A DNA stretch of 64,000 bases. It comes from Deinococcus sonorensis KR-87 (lineage in GTDB: Bacteria > Deinococcota > Deinococci > Deinococcales > Deinococcaceae). Of the stretch, positions 8,053 through 16,823 are shown one piece after another; position 1 is the stretch's first letter; each line of letters starts with the position of its first letter. The position numbers and the translations under genes are program-made. The stretch is taken from positions 245,288 to 309,287 of the forward strand of contig NZ_CP158296.1 of the NCBI RefSeq assembly GCF_040256395.1. The letters are read 5' to 3'. Below the pieces are notes generated by a model that saw only the letters and a list, made by a program, of their open reading frames with translations, did no database searches and was not told the DNA's origin.

Positions 8053-10098
8053 CTATTCTGAAACGCCCACGTTGAGTGCCGCCTCGGCCTGGCGGGCCTG
8101 CAGGGCGCCACGCGCATCTCCACTCGTCTCAAACGCCAGCCGCGCATCCCGGTAGTGAGCGCGGGCCTGCTCAACGTGGAGCGTCGCCTCGGCCGCCTCC
8201 CCCGCCTTCAGGAACCACGGTGCGGCCCGGCCCAGGTTTCCGCCCTCCTGCCAGTGCCGGGCCACCCGCGCGGCGGGGCCGCCCTGCGAGGCCAGCAGCT
8301 GTGCTGCGGCCCGGTGCAGCACCCCCAGCACCGGCGAGGGAATGCCGGCCAACACCGTGGCCAGCACCAGATCGTGTGAAAAGCGCTCGTCCGACATGAT
8401 CTGCGCGTCTTCCAGTTCCTCCCAGGCCAACGCCAGTTCCATCAACGGAACGCCAAGCATCTGCGCCACCATTTCGGGCGTGAAGTCCGCGTGCAGGACG
8501 GCCGCCGCGCGAGCCGCCTGCAGGGCGAACGGGGTCAGGCGTTCCAGGCGGCGCCCAATCACGGCGGTCACGCCTCCCCCGGCCTCCAGCGGCTGTCCGG
8601 GGCGCTGAAAAGCGTCGGTCTCAAACAGGTGCCGCAGCGTCTCCAGCAGGGCCTGCGGATGCCCTCCGGTCACGCGGGCGAGGTCATGGGCGTAGGCGCG
8701 CGCCTGCGGCACGTCGAGGTCCGCAAGCAGGCGCTCGATGGCCGGCGGGTCCAGCGGCGTGAGGTGGATGGGCACCAGTGCACCCGCGTCGTACATGGCC
8801 TGCAGCAGGGCCTGTGCGGTGGCGGACAGTTCGCCGGGCCGCAGGCAGAACAGGGTCCGCAGGTTGACCCGGGCATCCCCCCAGAAGCGCGAGCCGACAT
8901 ACGCCCCGGCCTCGACGCTCGCATCGTCCATGAACTGCACGTCATCGGTCGCGACGATCACCGGGCCGCGTTCGGCGATCAGGCGGATCACCTCCACTTT
9001 GGCGTCGTAGAACCGGCGCTTGTCGGCCTCGGCGGTCATCGGGGGCGGCGCGTCTCCCAGTTCCGGCAGCATCCGGGCCAGTTCGGACCGCACCCAGGCG
9101 GGCAGCTCCAGGTCCGGGTAGGCGGCCAGGGTGCCGCGGTAGTTGCGGGCGTGCGTGGCATACGGCACCTGATCGTCCCCGTGCCGCGCCTGAAAGAACA
9201 GCAGCTGATGCGTGGTGCGCGAGTGCAGGAAATCCAGGGCGAGGCGCGTCTTGCCGCTGCCCGCCTCACCGATCAGCATGATGCCCTGCCCGCCAGCCCA
9301 CGCCTCCTCCATCCTGGCCCACGCCTCGTCGCGGCCCACGAGTGTGGGGGGCCGCAGCGCGGCCAGCGGAATCCGCCCGGGCCGGATCGTGGTCAGGGGC
9401 GTCCCCAGCGCGCCCTGGTCAATGTCGCGCGCGAGCTGCTTCGTGGCCGCCTCCGGCTCCACGCCCAGCTCGCGTTCCAGCACGTTCCGGCAGCGGTGGT
9501 ACGTCTGCAGGGCCGCCGGACGGTCCCCGTTGAGGTACTGCAGGCGCATCAGGGCGCGCCACACCTCCTCGGCGACCGGATCGAGGTCCAGCAGGGTCTG
9601 GGCCAGCGCGGCGGCCTCCGCAAACGCGCCGCGCGCCTCCAGCCGGCCCATCTCGGTCCGCCCGGCGTCCACCAGCAGCGTACCGACCTCTTCCCGCTGC
9701 GCCTCCAGCCACTCCATCAGGTCGGGACAGCCGTCCAGTTCCACGCCGTCCAGCAGCACCGTCCAGTCCAGCCGGGTGCCGCCGCCCTCCAGCAACGTCC
9801 GCACATCCACCTGCAGGGCCGGGTCCAGGGCCGCCAGTTCGCCTGGGACAACCAGGTCGGCTCCACAGGCCTTCTTCAGGCGGCGCAGGTGGTGCACGAG
9901 GTTGTTGCGGCTGGCGCTGACTGGCGTCTCCGGCCACAGCAACCGCACCAGGGTGGCGCGCGGCGTCGGGCCCTCCAGCGCCAGATAGGACAGCAGCGCG
10001 GCGACCTTGCGTTCACACCGGATCACCTGGCCGTCCGCCGTCACGACCTGAGGCGGACCGAGCAGCTTCAGCTGCCAGCCGGTGAGCGGTTCGGGCAT
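8053..10098 (-). CDS. SARP-family regulator with ATPase domain (short form)
   Basis: 681 residues. An N-terminal winged helix (about 8-95, with RNNLVHHLRRLKK as part of the DNA-binding region) is followed by a bacterial transcriptional activation domain (about 100-245, DRPAALQTYHRCRNVL), then an AAA-type ATPase with Walker A GEAGSGKT near 280 and Walker B IVATDDVQF. The protein ends soon after the first helical repeats, so it lacks the long TPR array of its three paralogs in this window. TATAGT lies 6 nt before the ATG (10110-10105), giving a leaderless mRNA. It sits 36 bp downstream of a longer SARP gene on the same strand. Confidence 0.85.
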   Translation of the reverse strand: MPEPLTGWQLKLLGPPQVVTADGQVIRCERKVAALLSYLALEGPTPRATLVRLLWPETPVSASRNNLVHHLRRLKKACGADLVVPGELAALDPALQVDVRTLLEGGGTRLDWTVLLDGVELDGCPDLMEWLEAQREEVGTLLVDAGRTEMGRLEARGAFAEAAALAQTLLDLDPVAEEVWRALMRLQYLNGDRPAALQTYHRCRNVLERELGVEPEAATKQLARDIDQGALGTPLTTIRPGRIPLAALRPPTLVGRDEAWARMEEAWAGGQGIMLIGEAGSGKTRLALDFLHSRTTHQLLFFQARHGDDQVPYATHARNYRGTLAAYPDLELPAWVRSELARMLPELGDAPPPMTAEADKRRFYDAKVEVIRLIAERGPVIVATDDVQFMDDASVEAGAYVGSRFWGDARVNLRTLFCLRPGELSATAQALLQAMYDAGALVPIHLTPLDPPAIERLLADLDVPQARAYAHDLARVTGGHPQALLETLRHLFETDAFQRPGQPLEAGGGVTAVIGRRLERLTPFALQAARAAAVLHADFTPEMVAQMLGVPLMELALAWEELEDAQIMSDERFSHDLVLATVLAGIPSPVLGVLHRAAAQLLASQGGPAARVARHWQEGGNLGRAAPWFLKAGEAAEATLHVEQARAHYRDARLAFETSGDARGALQARQAEAALNVGVSE

Positions 10099-10134
10099 GT
10101 CCCCACTATAGCAATCGGCCCGGAGATGCCCCGG

Positions 10135-13100
10135 TCACATCATCGGCCGGGCCTGCTGCCCGGACCGGACCGGAACGCTACGCTCCGGCGGAAAGGGCAC
10201 CGGCAGGCCAGCCTGCTCTGCAGCCTCCAGCAGAGCGCGGTGCGTGGCGTGTTCGTGCAGGAACGTGGTCCGCAGCTCCTCCGGCACGTGGTGCTGCACC
10301 ATGTCCGCGAGCCACTCCAGGGCCGCGCGCAGAGGTGCGGCAGCCTCCGGGGCGCCGAGCGCCGTCAGCACCCGGTGGTGAACCAGCCAGGGGCGCGCAT
10401 GGTCGTCCCGGGGCGCCTGGGTTGTCAGGCGCTCCACGGCGAGTGCGCTGGCCGCCCGGGCTTCGTCCAGGCGGCCCAGGTCCAGCAGCCGCTCGGCCCG
10501 GGCCGACAGGGCCGCGGTCTCCAGCGCCCCGTGACCTCCGGACACCGCGATGTCCCGCGCCGCGTCCACAAGCGGCAGGGCATCCGGCCCGTCTTCCAGC
10601 TCGGCCCGCGCGAGCAGCAGTCGTCCCTGCGAGTACGACAACGCCGTGCTCCCCAGCACCTCCCCGGCCCGCAGATAGGCCGCCCTGGCCTCTGCTGGTT
10701 GCCCGCGTCTGGCCCAGACCAGCCCGCGCAGCAGCCACAGCACCCCCTGACCAACGTCACGCCCGTCCGGCGCCGCCAGAGCGGCGGCGGCTGCACGCTC
10801 GCAGCCGTCCAGGTCCCCCAGCGCCCAGCGCACCTCCGCCTGAGCGCGCTGCATCAGGCCCCCCTCCTCCCCCACCGCGGCCCCCAGCGCTTCGGCCTGG
10901 TGCAGCCAGTGCAGGGCGCGGTCGTACTGCCGGGCGTGCAGGTACAGGGTGCCCAGGCGCAGGGCGTTCCAGTGGCGCAGGGTGGACGAGGACGCGGCGC
11001 TCCGCTCGTCCAGCTCGGTACGCCGGGCGACGGCACGCTCCCAGTGACCGAGCGTCTCCTCGGCCACGGCGAGGACGTGCGACAGCCGGGCTGCCTGGTA
11101 CACGTCTCCAGCCGCCTCGCAGGCCTGCACCGCCCGCTCCAGCCGCATACTGGCCGCCTCGTGCTGGCCCAGCAGCAGCAGCACATTGCCCATCACGGCG
11201 TCCAGAGCCGCGACTTCCCCGGTGGTCCCGAGTGCGGCGTGTGCCGCCTCCACCTCCGACATCAGGTCCTGCACGTTCCGCTGCCCCTGCCGGACCCGGG
11301 CGACGAGCAGCTCCCGCAGCAGGGCCGCCCGCGCCACTGAAGGCCCGTGCAGGTCAAGGAGGGCCAGGCCGCGCTCCGCCGCCGCTTCCGCCTCCGGCGC
11401 CCGGTTCTGGCCGAGCAGCCAGCGGGCCTGGGCCAGGTGCGCCCTGACCTGCTGGTCCGGGGTGCGGGCATCGGAAAGCAGGCGCTCGACCAGCGGGCCG
11501 AGCTGCCCGGACAGCTCATGCCGCCACACCCCGTCCAGGGCGGCGGCCCGGGCGTCAAACGCCGCGTTCGCGTCGCCCAGCCCGTCGTACAGCTGCGCGG
11601 CCCGGTCACTGAACTGCAGCGCTTCGGTGGGGCGCGCCGCTGCGAAGGCCTCCTGCGCGGCCTGCACCAGCAGCGGGGCGGCCTGCTCCGGCCGCCCGCC
11701 GTCCAGCCAGTGCCGGGCCAGGCGCGCGGGCGAGGCGCCCTGCCGTTCGAGCGCACGCCCGGCACCACGGTTCAGCAGCTTCCGCACCGTGGCCGAGATG
11801 CTGGAGCGCACCGCCTCCAGAATCAGGTCGTGCTCGAAGCGCTCTCCGCGCAGCAGGTGGGCCTCCTCCAACTCCTCCCAGGCGGCCAGCACCTCCAGCA
11901 GCGGCGCGCCCAGCACGTCTGCCACGAGTTCCGGCGAGAAGTCCTGCTCCAGCACACTCGCCGCCCGCGCGACCTGCAGGCCGGTCCTGGACAGGCGCTC
12001 CAGGCGCCGCGCCACCAGCTGCCCCACCCGCTCGGGCACGGTGAGTGCCGTCGCCGGCCCGTCCAGCCGCCCGGTCCGGCTCAGGTCGCGCACCGTTTCC
12101 AGCAGCAGGAGCGGATTGCCGCCCGTGCGCTGCAGCAGATCCGGCGCGCGCTGGCCCGCGTCCAGCATGCCCAGGTGGGCCAGCAGCTCGCCCACGCCCT
12201 CCTGATTCAGTGCCCCCACTTCCACCCAGACGGCGTGACCGGCGCGCACCATACCTTCATGCACCTCCCGCATGGCCGGCGGCAGCTGGTCACGGCGGTG
12301 CACGGCGATGCAGTGTGGAATGCCCCCGGCGCGTCCGAGCGGAAACACCGACTCCACCAGCACAAACCCCGCTTCCAGGGTGGCATCGTCGACGTACTGG
12401 AAATCGTCGAAGACGCACACGTCCACCCCCCGCAGGCCCTCGACCCAGGTCAGCTGAATGGCCTCGTTCAACCGGGCGTCCGCCTCACGCCGGGCCTCTC
12501 CTGGCGGGGCGAGCTCGGGCAGCAGCCAGCTCAGCGAATGCCGGGCCCACTCCGGCAGCCCCACCGTGCCGCGCGCCAGGATGCGGCGGAGGTTGCGGAC
12601 GGTGGCCGAGAACGGCACGAGACGGTCCCCTGGGCGCCCCTCCAGCACGAGCATCTCCCCTTTGGTCACCGCAAAGTCGTGCGCCAGACGTGACTTTCCG
12701 GTGCCCGGATCGCCCGAAACCACGATGAGCTTCCCGGCCTGCCAGCCCTCCTCCATCTGGGCCCACTCGCGCCCACGGCCCACCAGGGCGGCCGGAGGAG
12801 CGAGCGCCGGCCGCGTATCCACGGCAGGTGGAGTGGGCGCTGAAGGCCCGCGGGTGATCAGCTCAGCAAGTTCACGGGTCTCCGCCAGCGGCCCGGTGTG
12901 CAGGGTTTCGTCCAGGATCTGTACACACGCCTGATAGACGGCCAGGGCCGACGCCCGGTCGCCGAGCAGGTAGTGCACGCGCATCACCTGACGGTGGGCC
13001 TCCTCCGACAGGGGCTGCAGGTCCAGCCAGCGCCGCGCGAGCACCAGGGCCGCCGCATACCCACCCTCCCGCTCCAGCCGCGCGGACTGGGCCGCCAGCC

Positions 13101-13536
13101 GGCGCGCCCGAACGGCGTCCAGCCGCTCGCGCTGCACCGTCACCCAATCGGCAAAGTCCGGGGTGTCTGCGAACTCCACGCCCGCCAGGAACTCACCTTC
13201 CGGCACGGCCTGGCCGGTGTCCTCGGGCGTCAGCAGGTCCTGCACATCGGCCCGGACGCCCGGAATCAGCGCGAGCGTGTCCTGCCCCTCAACCAGGGCT
13301 TCGCCATAGGCGTTCACCATGCGCCGCAGCAACTGCACGAGGTTGTTGCGGGCGGCGGCTTCCCGCCGTTCGGGCCACAACACCCCGGCGAGACGCGAGC
13401 GCGGAGCAGCGCCTTCCACCGCCAGGTACGTCATCAGCGCGAGGGTCCGGCCCGCACAGGTCGCCTGTCGCCCGTCGGGTGTGACCAGCCGCGCTTCCCC
13501 AAACACCGAAAGCCTCCACGGACGCGCTGCCATCAT
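10135..13536 (-). CDS. SARP-family regulator, ATPase and TPR domains
   Basis: 1133 residues from the ATG at 13536 (a second ATG follows immediately). Order: winged helix with RNNLVQLLRRM, BTAD (DRASALAVYQACVQIL), ATPase with Walker A GDPGTGKSRL near 275 and Walker B DVCVFDDFQYVDD, then about 500 residues of helical TPR-like repeats ending near the C-terminus. This is the domain order of large SARPs such as AfsR: DNA-binding activator, NTPase switch and TPR sensor arm. TACCAT 9 nt upstream of the ATG is a possible leaderless -10. The gene lies between secreted-protein genes whose promoters carry SARP-type repeats, so it is a candidate activator of them. Confidence 0.87.
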   Translation of the reverse strand: MMAARPWRLSVFGEARLVTPDGRQATCAGRTLALMTYLAVEGAAPRSRLAGVLWPERREAAARNNLVQLLRRMVNAYGEALVEGQDTLALIPGVRADVQDLLTPEDTGQAVPEGEFLAGVEFADTPDFADWVTVQRERLDAVRARRLAAQSARLEREGGYAAALVLARRWLDLQPLSEEAHRQVMRVHYLLGDRASALAVYQACVQILDETLHTGPLAETRELAELITRGPSAPTPPAVDTRPALAPPAALVGRGREWAQMEEGWQAGKLIVVSGDPGTGKSRLAHDFAVTKGEMLVLEGRPGDRLVPFSATVRNLRRILARGTVGLPEWARHSLSWLLPELAPPGEARREADARLNEAIQLTWVEGLRGVDVCVFDDFQYVDDATLEAGFVLVESVFPLGRAGGIPHCIAVHRRDQLPPAMREVHEGMVRAGHAVWVEVGALNQEGVGELLAHLGMLDAGQRAPDLLQRTGGNPLLLLETVRDLSRTGRLDGPATALTVPERVGQLVARRLERLSRTGLQVARAASVLEQDFSPELVADVLGAPLLEVLAAWEELEEAHLLRGERFEHDLILEAVRSSISATVRKLLNRGAGRALERQGASPARLARHWLDGGRPEQAAPLLVQAAQEAFAAARPTEALQFSDRAAQLYDGLGDANAAFDARAAALDGVWRHELSGQLGPLVERLLSDARTPDQQVRAHLAQARWLLGQNRAPEAEAAAERGLALLDLHGPSVARAALLRELLVARVRQGQRNVQDLMSEVEAAHAALGTTGEVAALDAVMGNVLLLLGQHEAASMRLERAVQACEAAGDVYQAARLSHVLAVAEETLGHWERAVARRTELDERSAASSSTLRHWNALRLGTLYLHARQYDRALHWLHQAEALGAAVGEEGGLMQRAQAEVRWALGDLDGCERAAAAALAAPDGRDVGQGVLWLLRGLVWARRGQPAEARAAYLRAGEVLGSTALSYSQGRLLLARAELEDGPDALPLVDAARDIAVSGGHGALETAALSARAERLLDLGRLDEARAASALAVERLTTQAPRDDHARPWLVHHRVLTALGAPEAAAPLRAALEWLADMVQHHVPEELRTTFLHEHATHRALLEAAEQAGLPVPFPPERSVPVRSGQQARPMM

Positions 13537-13712
13537 GACGTCCTGATGGTAGCGTGCCGCGTGGGGGCAGGAGAAGGGCCCAACTTCTCTACCCAGCCAC
13601 ACCCGCAGGAAGCGGTTACACCCGGTTGTTGCTCTGTCCGCGCTGTGAAGTCGTGTCAGGGACGACAGAGGGCGGGTGGTTGCTCCACCTCCACGACCAG
13701 CATCGACAAGGA

Positions 13713-13741
13713 GGCACCTGCTGGTCGGACCGGCAGGTGCC
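13713..13741 (-). terminator. Hairpin after the secreted-protein gene
   Basis: GGCACCTGC (13713-13721) pairs with GCAGGTGCC (13733-13741), 30 nt past the minus-strand stop at 13771. Inner bases can pair further. No U-run follows. Confidence 0.5.
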
Positions 13742-13770
13742 ACAGGGGTTCAGCGGATCGGCCTCCCCGG

Positions 13771-14772
13771 TTATTTGGCGCCCTTCACGTCGAAGACGAA
13801 GGTGCGGCCCGACTCGTCGGTGAGCATGAGGCTGTCACCCGCCACATCCGCAGGCAGCTCGAAGTAGAAGCGCACCCGGGCCTCGTCCCCCTTGGCCAGC
13901 GGGCCGCCGGCCTTTTCATCCCGGCTGGCCTTGAGCAGGGTCTGGTTGTACTCCACCCGCTCGCCGTCCGCGTCCTTGAGGGTCGCTTTGAGGTCGGACC
14001 AGGAAAAGCTCGTGTCGCGACCCAGGTTGTTTTTCAGGGTGAAAATCGCCGTCAGGTAGCGCTTGCCGGCGCCCGGCGCCTGACCGCCCAGCGCCTCGGT
14101 CGTGAACTTCGCGTCGTCCAGTCGCACGTCGTACCACTTCATCACCACGAATTTCCCGTTCGCAGCGCGCACCTGCGGCAGGGCCGTCGTCCCTGAGCTG
14201 TCGGCACCGTCCGCGAACGGGGCCGGAAGCGGCCGGGCCTGCGTCCGCAGGTCGTAGCGCAGCACCGGGGCGCCACTCTCACGCTGCACGATCAGCTTGG
14301 GCACCGGACCGGAGGCGGGCACGAGAATCGCTGTCACGACGTCCACCTTCTGCGCGGGCTTGAGTTCGAGTTCCAGCTTCTCCGTCGTGCCCTCGCGCGC
14401 CACCGCCTGAATGAATTCATGATTGCGGTCCTGCGCGTCAACCGCTGTGAATGTCAGGTCAGCCCAGTAATACCGGGCAGTGCTTTTCTGGGGATTCTGG
14501 ACGGTGTAGTGCAGGATGAGCAGCTTCTCGTCGGCCTTGGGATAGTAGACGTTCCCGCCGATGACGAGGCGGCCGGCGCTGTACTCCGCGCTGCGGAGGG
14601 TGAAGTTGAGGGGGCTTCCCTTGCCGACGGTGAAGGTCTGTCCCACCCTGGCGTTCTGTCCGTCCAGCTGCCGGGTGCCCTGGACGACCGGCTGGGCGGG
14701 AGTTCCGGTGGCCGCGTGGGCCACCGGGACGAGGGCGAGCGTGAGGGCGGTAAGCAGCATTCGGGTTCGCAT
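13771..14772 (-). CDS. Secreted protein with two related beta domains
   Basis: 333 residues. The ATG at 14772 has GGAGG 7 nt upstream. A signal peptide ends at AHAA near residue 22. The mature protein has two halves that look alike: each contains a strand pair with YYWADLTFTAVDAQD or SFSWSDLKATLKDADGE, as in DUF4352-like extracellular immunoglobulin-type domains that describe an exported stress or binding protein. Function unknown. A SARP-type promoter lies 40 bp upstream (14812-14844), and the large SARP gene is directly downstream on the same strand. Confidence 0.78.
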   Translation of the reverse strand: MRTRMLLTALTLALVPVAHAATGTPAQPVVQGTRQLDGQNARVGQTFTVGKGSPLNFTLRSAEYSAGRLVIGGNVYYPKADEKLLILHYTVQNPQKSTARYYWADLTFTAVDAQDRNHEFIQAVAREGTTEKLELELKPAQKVDVVTAILVPASGPVPKLIVQRESGAPVLRYDLRTQARPLPAPFADGADSSGTTALPQVRAANGKFVVMKWYDVRLDDAKFTTEALGGQAPGAGKRYLTAIFTLKNNLGRDTSFSWSDLKATLKDADGERVEYNQTLLKASRDEKAGGPLAKGDEARVRFYFELPADVAGDSLMLTDESGRTFVFDVKGAK

Positions 14773-14811
14773 GTTGAGCCTCCAGTACGGCGTTCCGGCC
14801 GCGGTGAACAA

Positions 14812-14844
14812 ACCGTACAGAGAGAGGCGTGACACCAGAATGTT
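14812..14844 (-). promoter_or_regulatory. SARP-type promoter
   Basis: Minus strand: heptamers ACATTCT and TCACGCC 11 bp apart, an 8-bp gap, then the -10 TACGGT (14817-14812). It serves the secreted protein starting at 14772. Confidence 0.72.
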
Positions 14845-15238
14845 CCCCGAATGATTTGCACTGGCGCAGCTGAGTGCCAGCACAGCCAGCCCGAGACGCC
14901 AGGGCGTCGACTTTAGAGTGCTGTGTACCGCAAGCTTCGCCGTTCGCAGCGGAAATGGGCGTGGTGTATGGCGATGTGGGTCAGGAAAGACCTGTTGCCA
15001 TGCGGCAAATTTCCCGCCGTCGCGGGTCAGGGATCCAGTTCTGACAACCAGCATGGTGTCCAGTCCGAAGGACAGACAGAGCAGGGCTGAGGGAGAAAAC
15101 CGGCTCCGGGCCGCGACAGAGCACCACTGGGCACCACATGGCGTGCGTCGACGCTGGGCGCCCGGTCTTCTGAACCGCGTGACGAATACCGCCAGTCGGA
15201 ACTCGGTTTCAGCGTTGCCAGCCAACCTCCAGCCCGCC
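14845..15238. other. Intergenic region, about 390 bp
   Basis: Lies between two divergent SARP-type promoters (14812-14844 on minus, 15239-15271 on plus). No coding sequence or repeat was recognised in it. Confidence 0.5.
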
Positions 15239-15271
15239 GTCATCCGGGCATCACGTCCGTTTTACTACCGT
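15239..15271 (+). promoter_or_regulatory. SARP-type promoter of a small protein
   Basis: Heptamers TCATCCG and TCACGTC 11 bp apart, an 8-bp gap, then the -10 TACCGT (15266-15271). It serves the 65-residue gene at 15322. Confidence 0.72.
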
Positions 15272-15321
15272 GATTCACCGCGCCCATCGGCCCGACCCGG
15301 GGGAGCAGGAAGGAGGAGCAT

Positions 15322-15519
15322 ATGGAGCACGACCCCCCCACAGAACCCATCCGCGTCCGAGACGGCCGGGTCTACGTCCTGCGCATCTGGGAGGAGCGCA
15401 CGGCCGGATCAGGAAGGTGGCGCGCCTCGGTGCGGGAAGGCGCACAAGGCGAGCGGTCCTATTTCGCCAGCATCGATGAATGCCTGGAGTACCTGTACAG
15501 CGAATTTCTCCGGCGATGA
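15322..15519 (+). CDS. Small protein, paralog of the one at 40876
   Basis: 65 residues. AAGGAGGAG precedes the ATG by 3-4 nt. It is acidic with a central pattern VYVLRIWEE, WRASVREG, RSYFASIDECLEYL. The 75-residue protein at 40876-41103 shows the same order (VFLLRVWYE, WRSSLLLP, RRYFATPGALMHFL), so the two form a family. No signal peptide, so it is probably cytoplasmic. Both copies lie next to a SARP gene and have a SARP-type promoter. It may be a regulatory partner of the SARP system, but this is inference from position only. Confidence 0.75.
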   Translation: MEHDPPTEPIRVRDGRVYVLRIWEERTAGSGRWRASVREGAQGERSYFASIDECLEYLYSEFLRR

Positions 15520-15641
15520 CCTCGAAGGTAAAGTCAGAGTCGCAAGGGTTCAGGCCTCTCCCTGAGGGCGCGCCCTCTGAGCTGGCGGAACTGGCCGGGG
15601 TGTACCGTGCGTTCTCGGCCTGCTCCAGAGCTCCATCGGGT

Positions 15642-15687
15642 GAACAAAAAAGAGCTGGCCGCGGGAGCATAAGCTCCCGCGGCCAGC
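15642..15687 (-). terminator. Strong Rho-independent terminator
   Basis: A 15-bp perfect stem (15654-15668 with 15673-15687), 4-nt loop ATAA, followed on the minus strand by a run of six T. It lies 10 nt after the stop of the lipoprotein gene ending at 15697. Confidence 0.92.
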
Positions 15688-15696
15688 CCGAGGCTT

Positions 15697-16599
15697 TTAC
15701 TGGCTGCGGTAGAAGAACAGACCTTCCTGCTTGCCGTCCTCAACGAGCACCATGCTGGACCGGCCGTCCCGCACGCCTGTGCCCCACTTGTAGACGTCGG
15801 CCTTGGGGTACCACTCCTTCTCGTAGTTTCGGGAGGGGTTACAGGTGTCCTCAAAGCGCTGATGGGCCTTTGTTGCCGTGAACACCACGTGGTCGCCCTG
15901 TACCGCCACCGTGCCCGTGTGGTACTTGAAGAAATTGATGGTGCAGCCGTACATTCTGGACTCGATGTAGGAGCTGAACACGAAGGTGCCGTCCGCCCGG
16001 ATCTCGTACCAGAGGCCCTGACCGCCCGCCGGGCTCCACGTCCCGTTCGCGGGGTTGTAGTAGCCGCCGCCACTGGACCCGAGGGTGCTCCAGTTGCCCA
16101 CCAGCTGAGCGGGAACAGCCGTACGAGGCGCGTCTGCAGGCGGTCCGGCGGTACCCGGCTCACTGAAGGCCACCATGTTGATCTTCACGTTGGATGCCGG
16201 CGGTCGCACGTGGCCCATGGCCTTCTGGTCCGGGCTGTACACCCCGAAATAATCCTCGGCACCGAACTGGTTTTTGGGTTCATTGTCCTTCCAGGCGATC
16301 AGGCCATACTCGCCGTCCGGCAACTCCGGCGTCGCGAACGGGGTCTGGGTGCCAGAGCCGGTGAGTTCAAGAGCACCCAGTCCGTCCCAATCGCATTCGC
16401 CCTCCACCAACGGACAGACCAGCAGCATGGTGCCGCGCACGTCCGCGTTGTTGGGCGCTGTCACCGTACCGCTGATGGTGAGGGGCTTGGAGCCTCCCGG
16501 AGGTGTGCCGCCGGTTGCGGGCGGAGGAGTGGATCCACCACAGGCGGTGAGCAGGCTGAGGCTGAGGACAATCGTGCTGGCAAGGATCTGTCTGTGCAT
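15697..16599 (-). CDS. Lipoprotein of unknown function
   Basis: 300 residues. GGAGGA lies 3-4 nt before the ATG at 16599. The signal peptide ends in lipobox LTAC (Cys near 20), so it is likely membrane-anchored outside the cell. After a Pro/Gly-rich linker comes a short strand-rich module starting TISGTVTAPNNADVRGT, then a C-terminal region beginning LVGNWSTLG with FVFSSYIES and a Cys pair (TINFF preceded by Cys, and DTCNPSRNY). The 467-residue secreted protein at 16824 shares both modules (DVRGT and the C-terminal Cys region). SARP-type promoter 44 bp upstream; strong terminator downstream. Confidence 0.8.
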   Translation of the reverse strand: MHRQILASTIVLSLSLLTACGGSTPPPATGGTPPGGSKPLTISGTVTAPNNADVRGTMLLVCPLVEGECDWDGLGALELTGSGTQTPFATPELPDGEYGLIAWKDNEPKNQFGAEDYFGVYSPDQKAMGHVRPPASNVKINMVAFSEPGTAGPPADAPRTAVPAQLVGNWSTLGSSGGGYYNPANGTWSPAGGQGLWYEIRADGTFVFSSYIESRMYGCTINFFKYHTGTVAVQGDHVVFTATKAHQRFEDTCNPSRNYEKEWYPKADVYKWGTGVRDGRSSMVLVEDGKQEGLFFYRSQ

Positions 16600-16642
16600 G
16601 GTTCCTCCGGTGCCGGCAGCTTCTGCCGCCGGTGACACGCCC

Positions 16643-16675
16643 ACCGTAGGAAAGCTGGCCTGATACGAGGATGTT
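16643..16675 (-). promoter_or_regulatory. SARP-type promoter
   Basis: Minus strand: heptamers ACATCCT and TCAGGCC 11 bp apart, an 8-bp gap, then the -10 TACGGT (16648-16643). It serves the lipoprotein at 16599. Confidence 0.72.
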
Positions 16676-16784
16676 GCCGGACCTCCGGCCAAAGGCAGGC
16701 GGAGTTCTGCGGGGACGCGCCGGGAGGACACGCGGCCGCGGCAAGTGGACGGGGAACGGCCATCCCCACGCGCCACCCACGGTC

Positions 16785-16817
16785 AACATTTCCGTGTCAC
16801 GGCGGGCCACCTAAGGT
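16785..16817 (+). promoter_or_regulatory. SARP-type promoter, leaderless
   Basis: Heptamers ACATTTC and TCACGGC 11 bp apart, an 8-bp gap, then the -10 TAAGGT (16812-16817). The ATG at 16824 is only 6 nt further on, so the transcript would start at or next to the start codon. Confidence 0.68.
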
Positions 16818-16823
16818 GCCCGC

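Noticed and set aside
8491..11340. 949-codon open frame on the plus strand opposite the SARP genes
   Set aside because: Antisense of two clear SARP genes, rich in Gln/Arg/His/Gly as GC-rich shadow frames are; no start site or domain.
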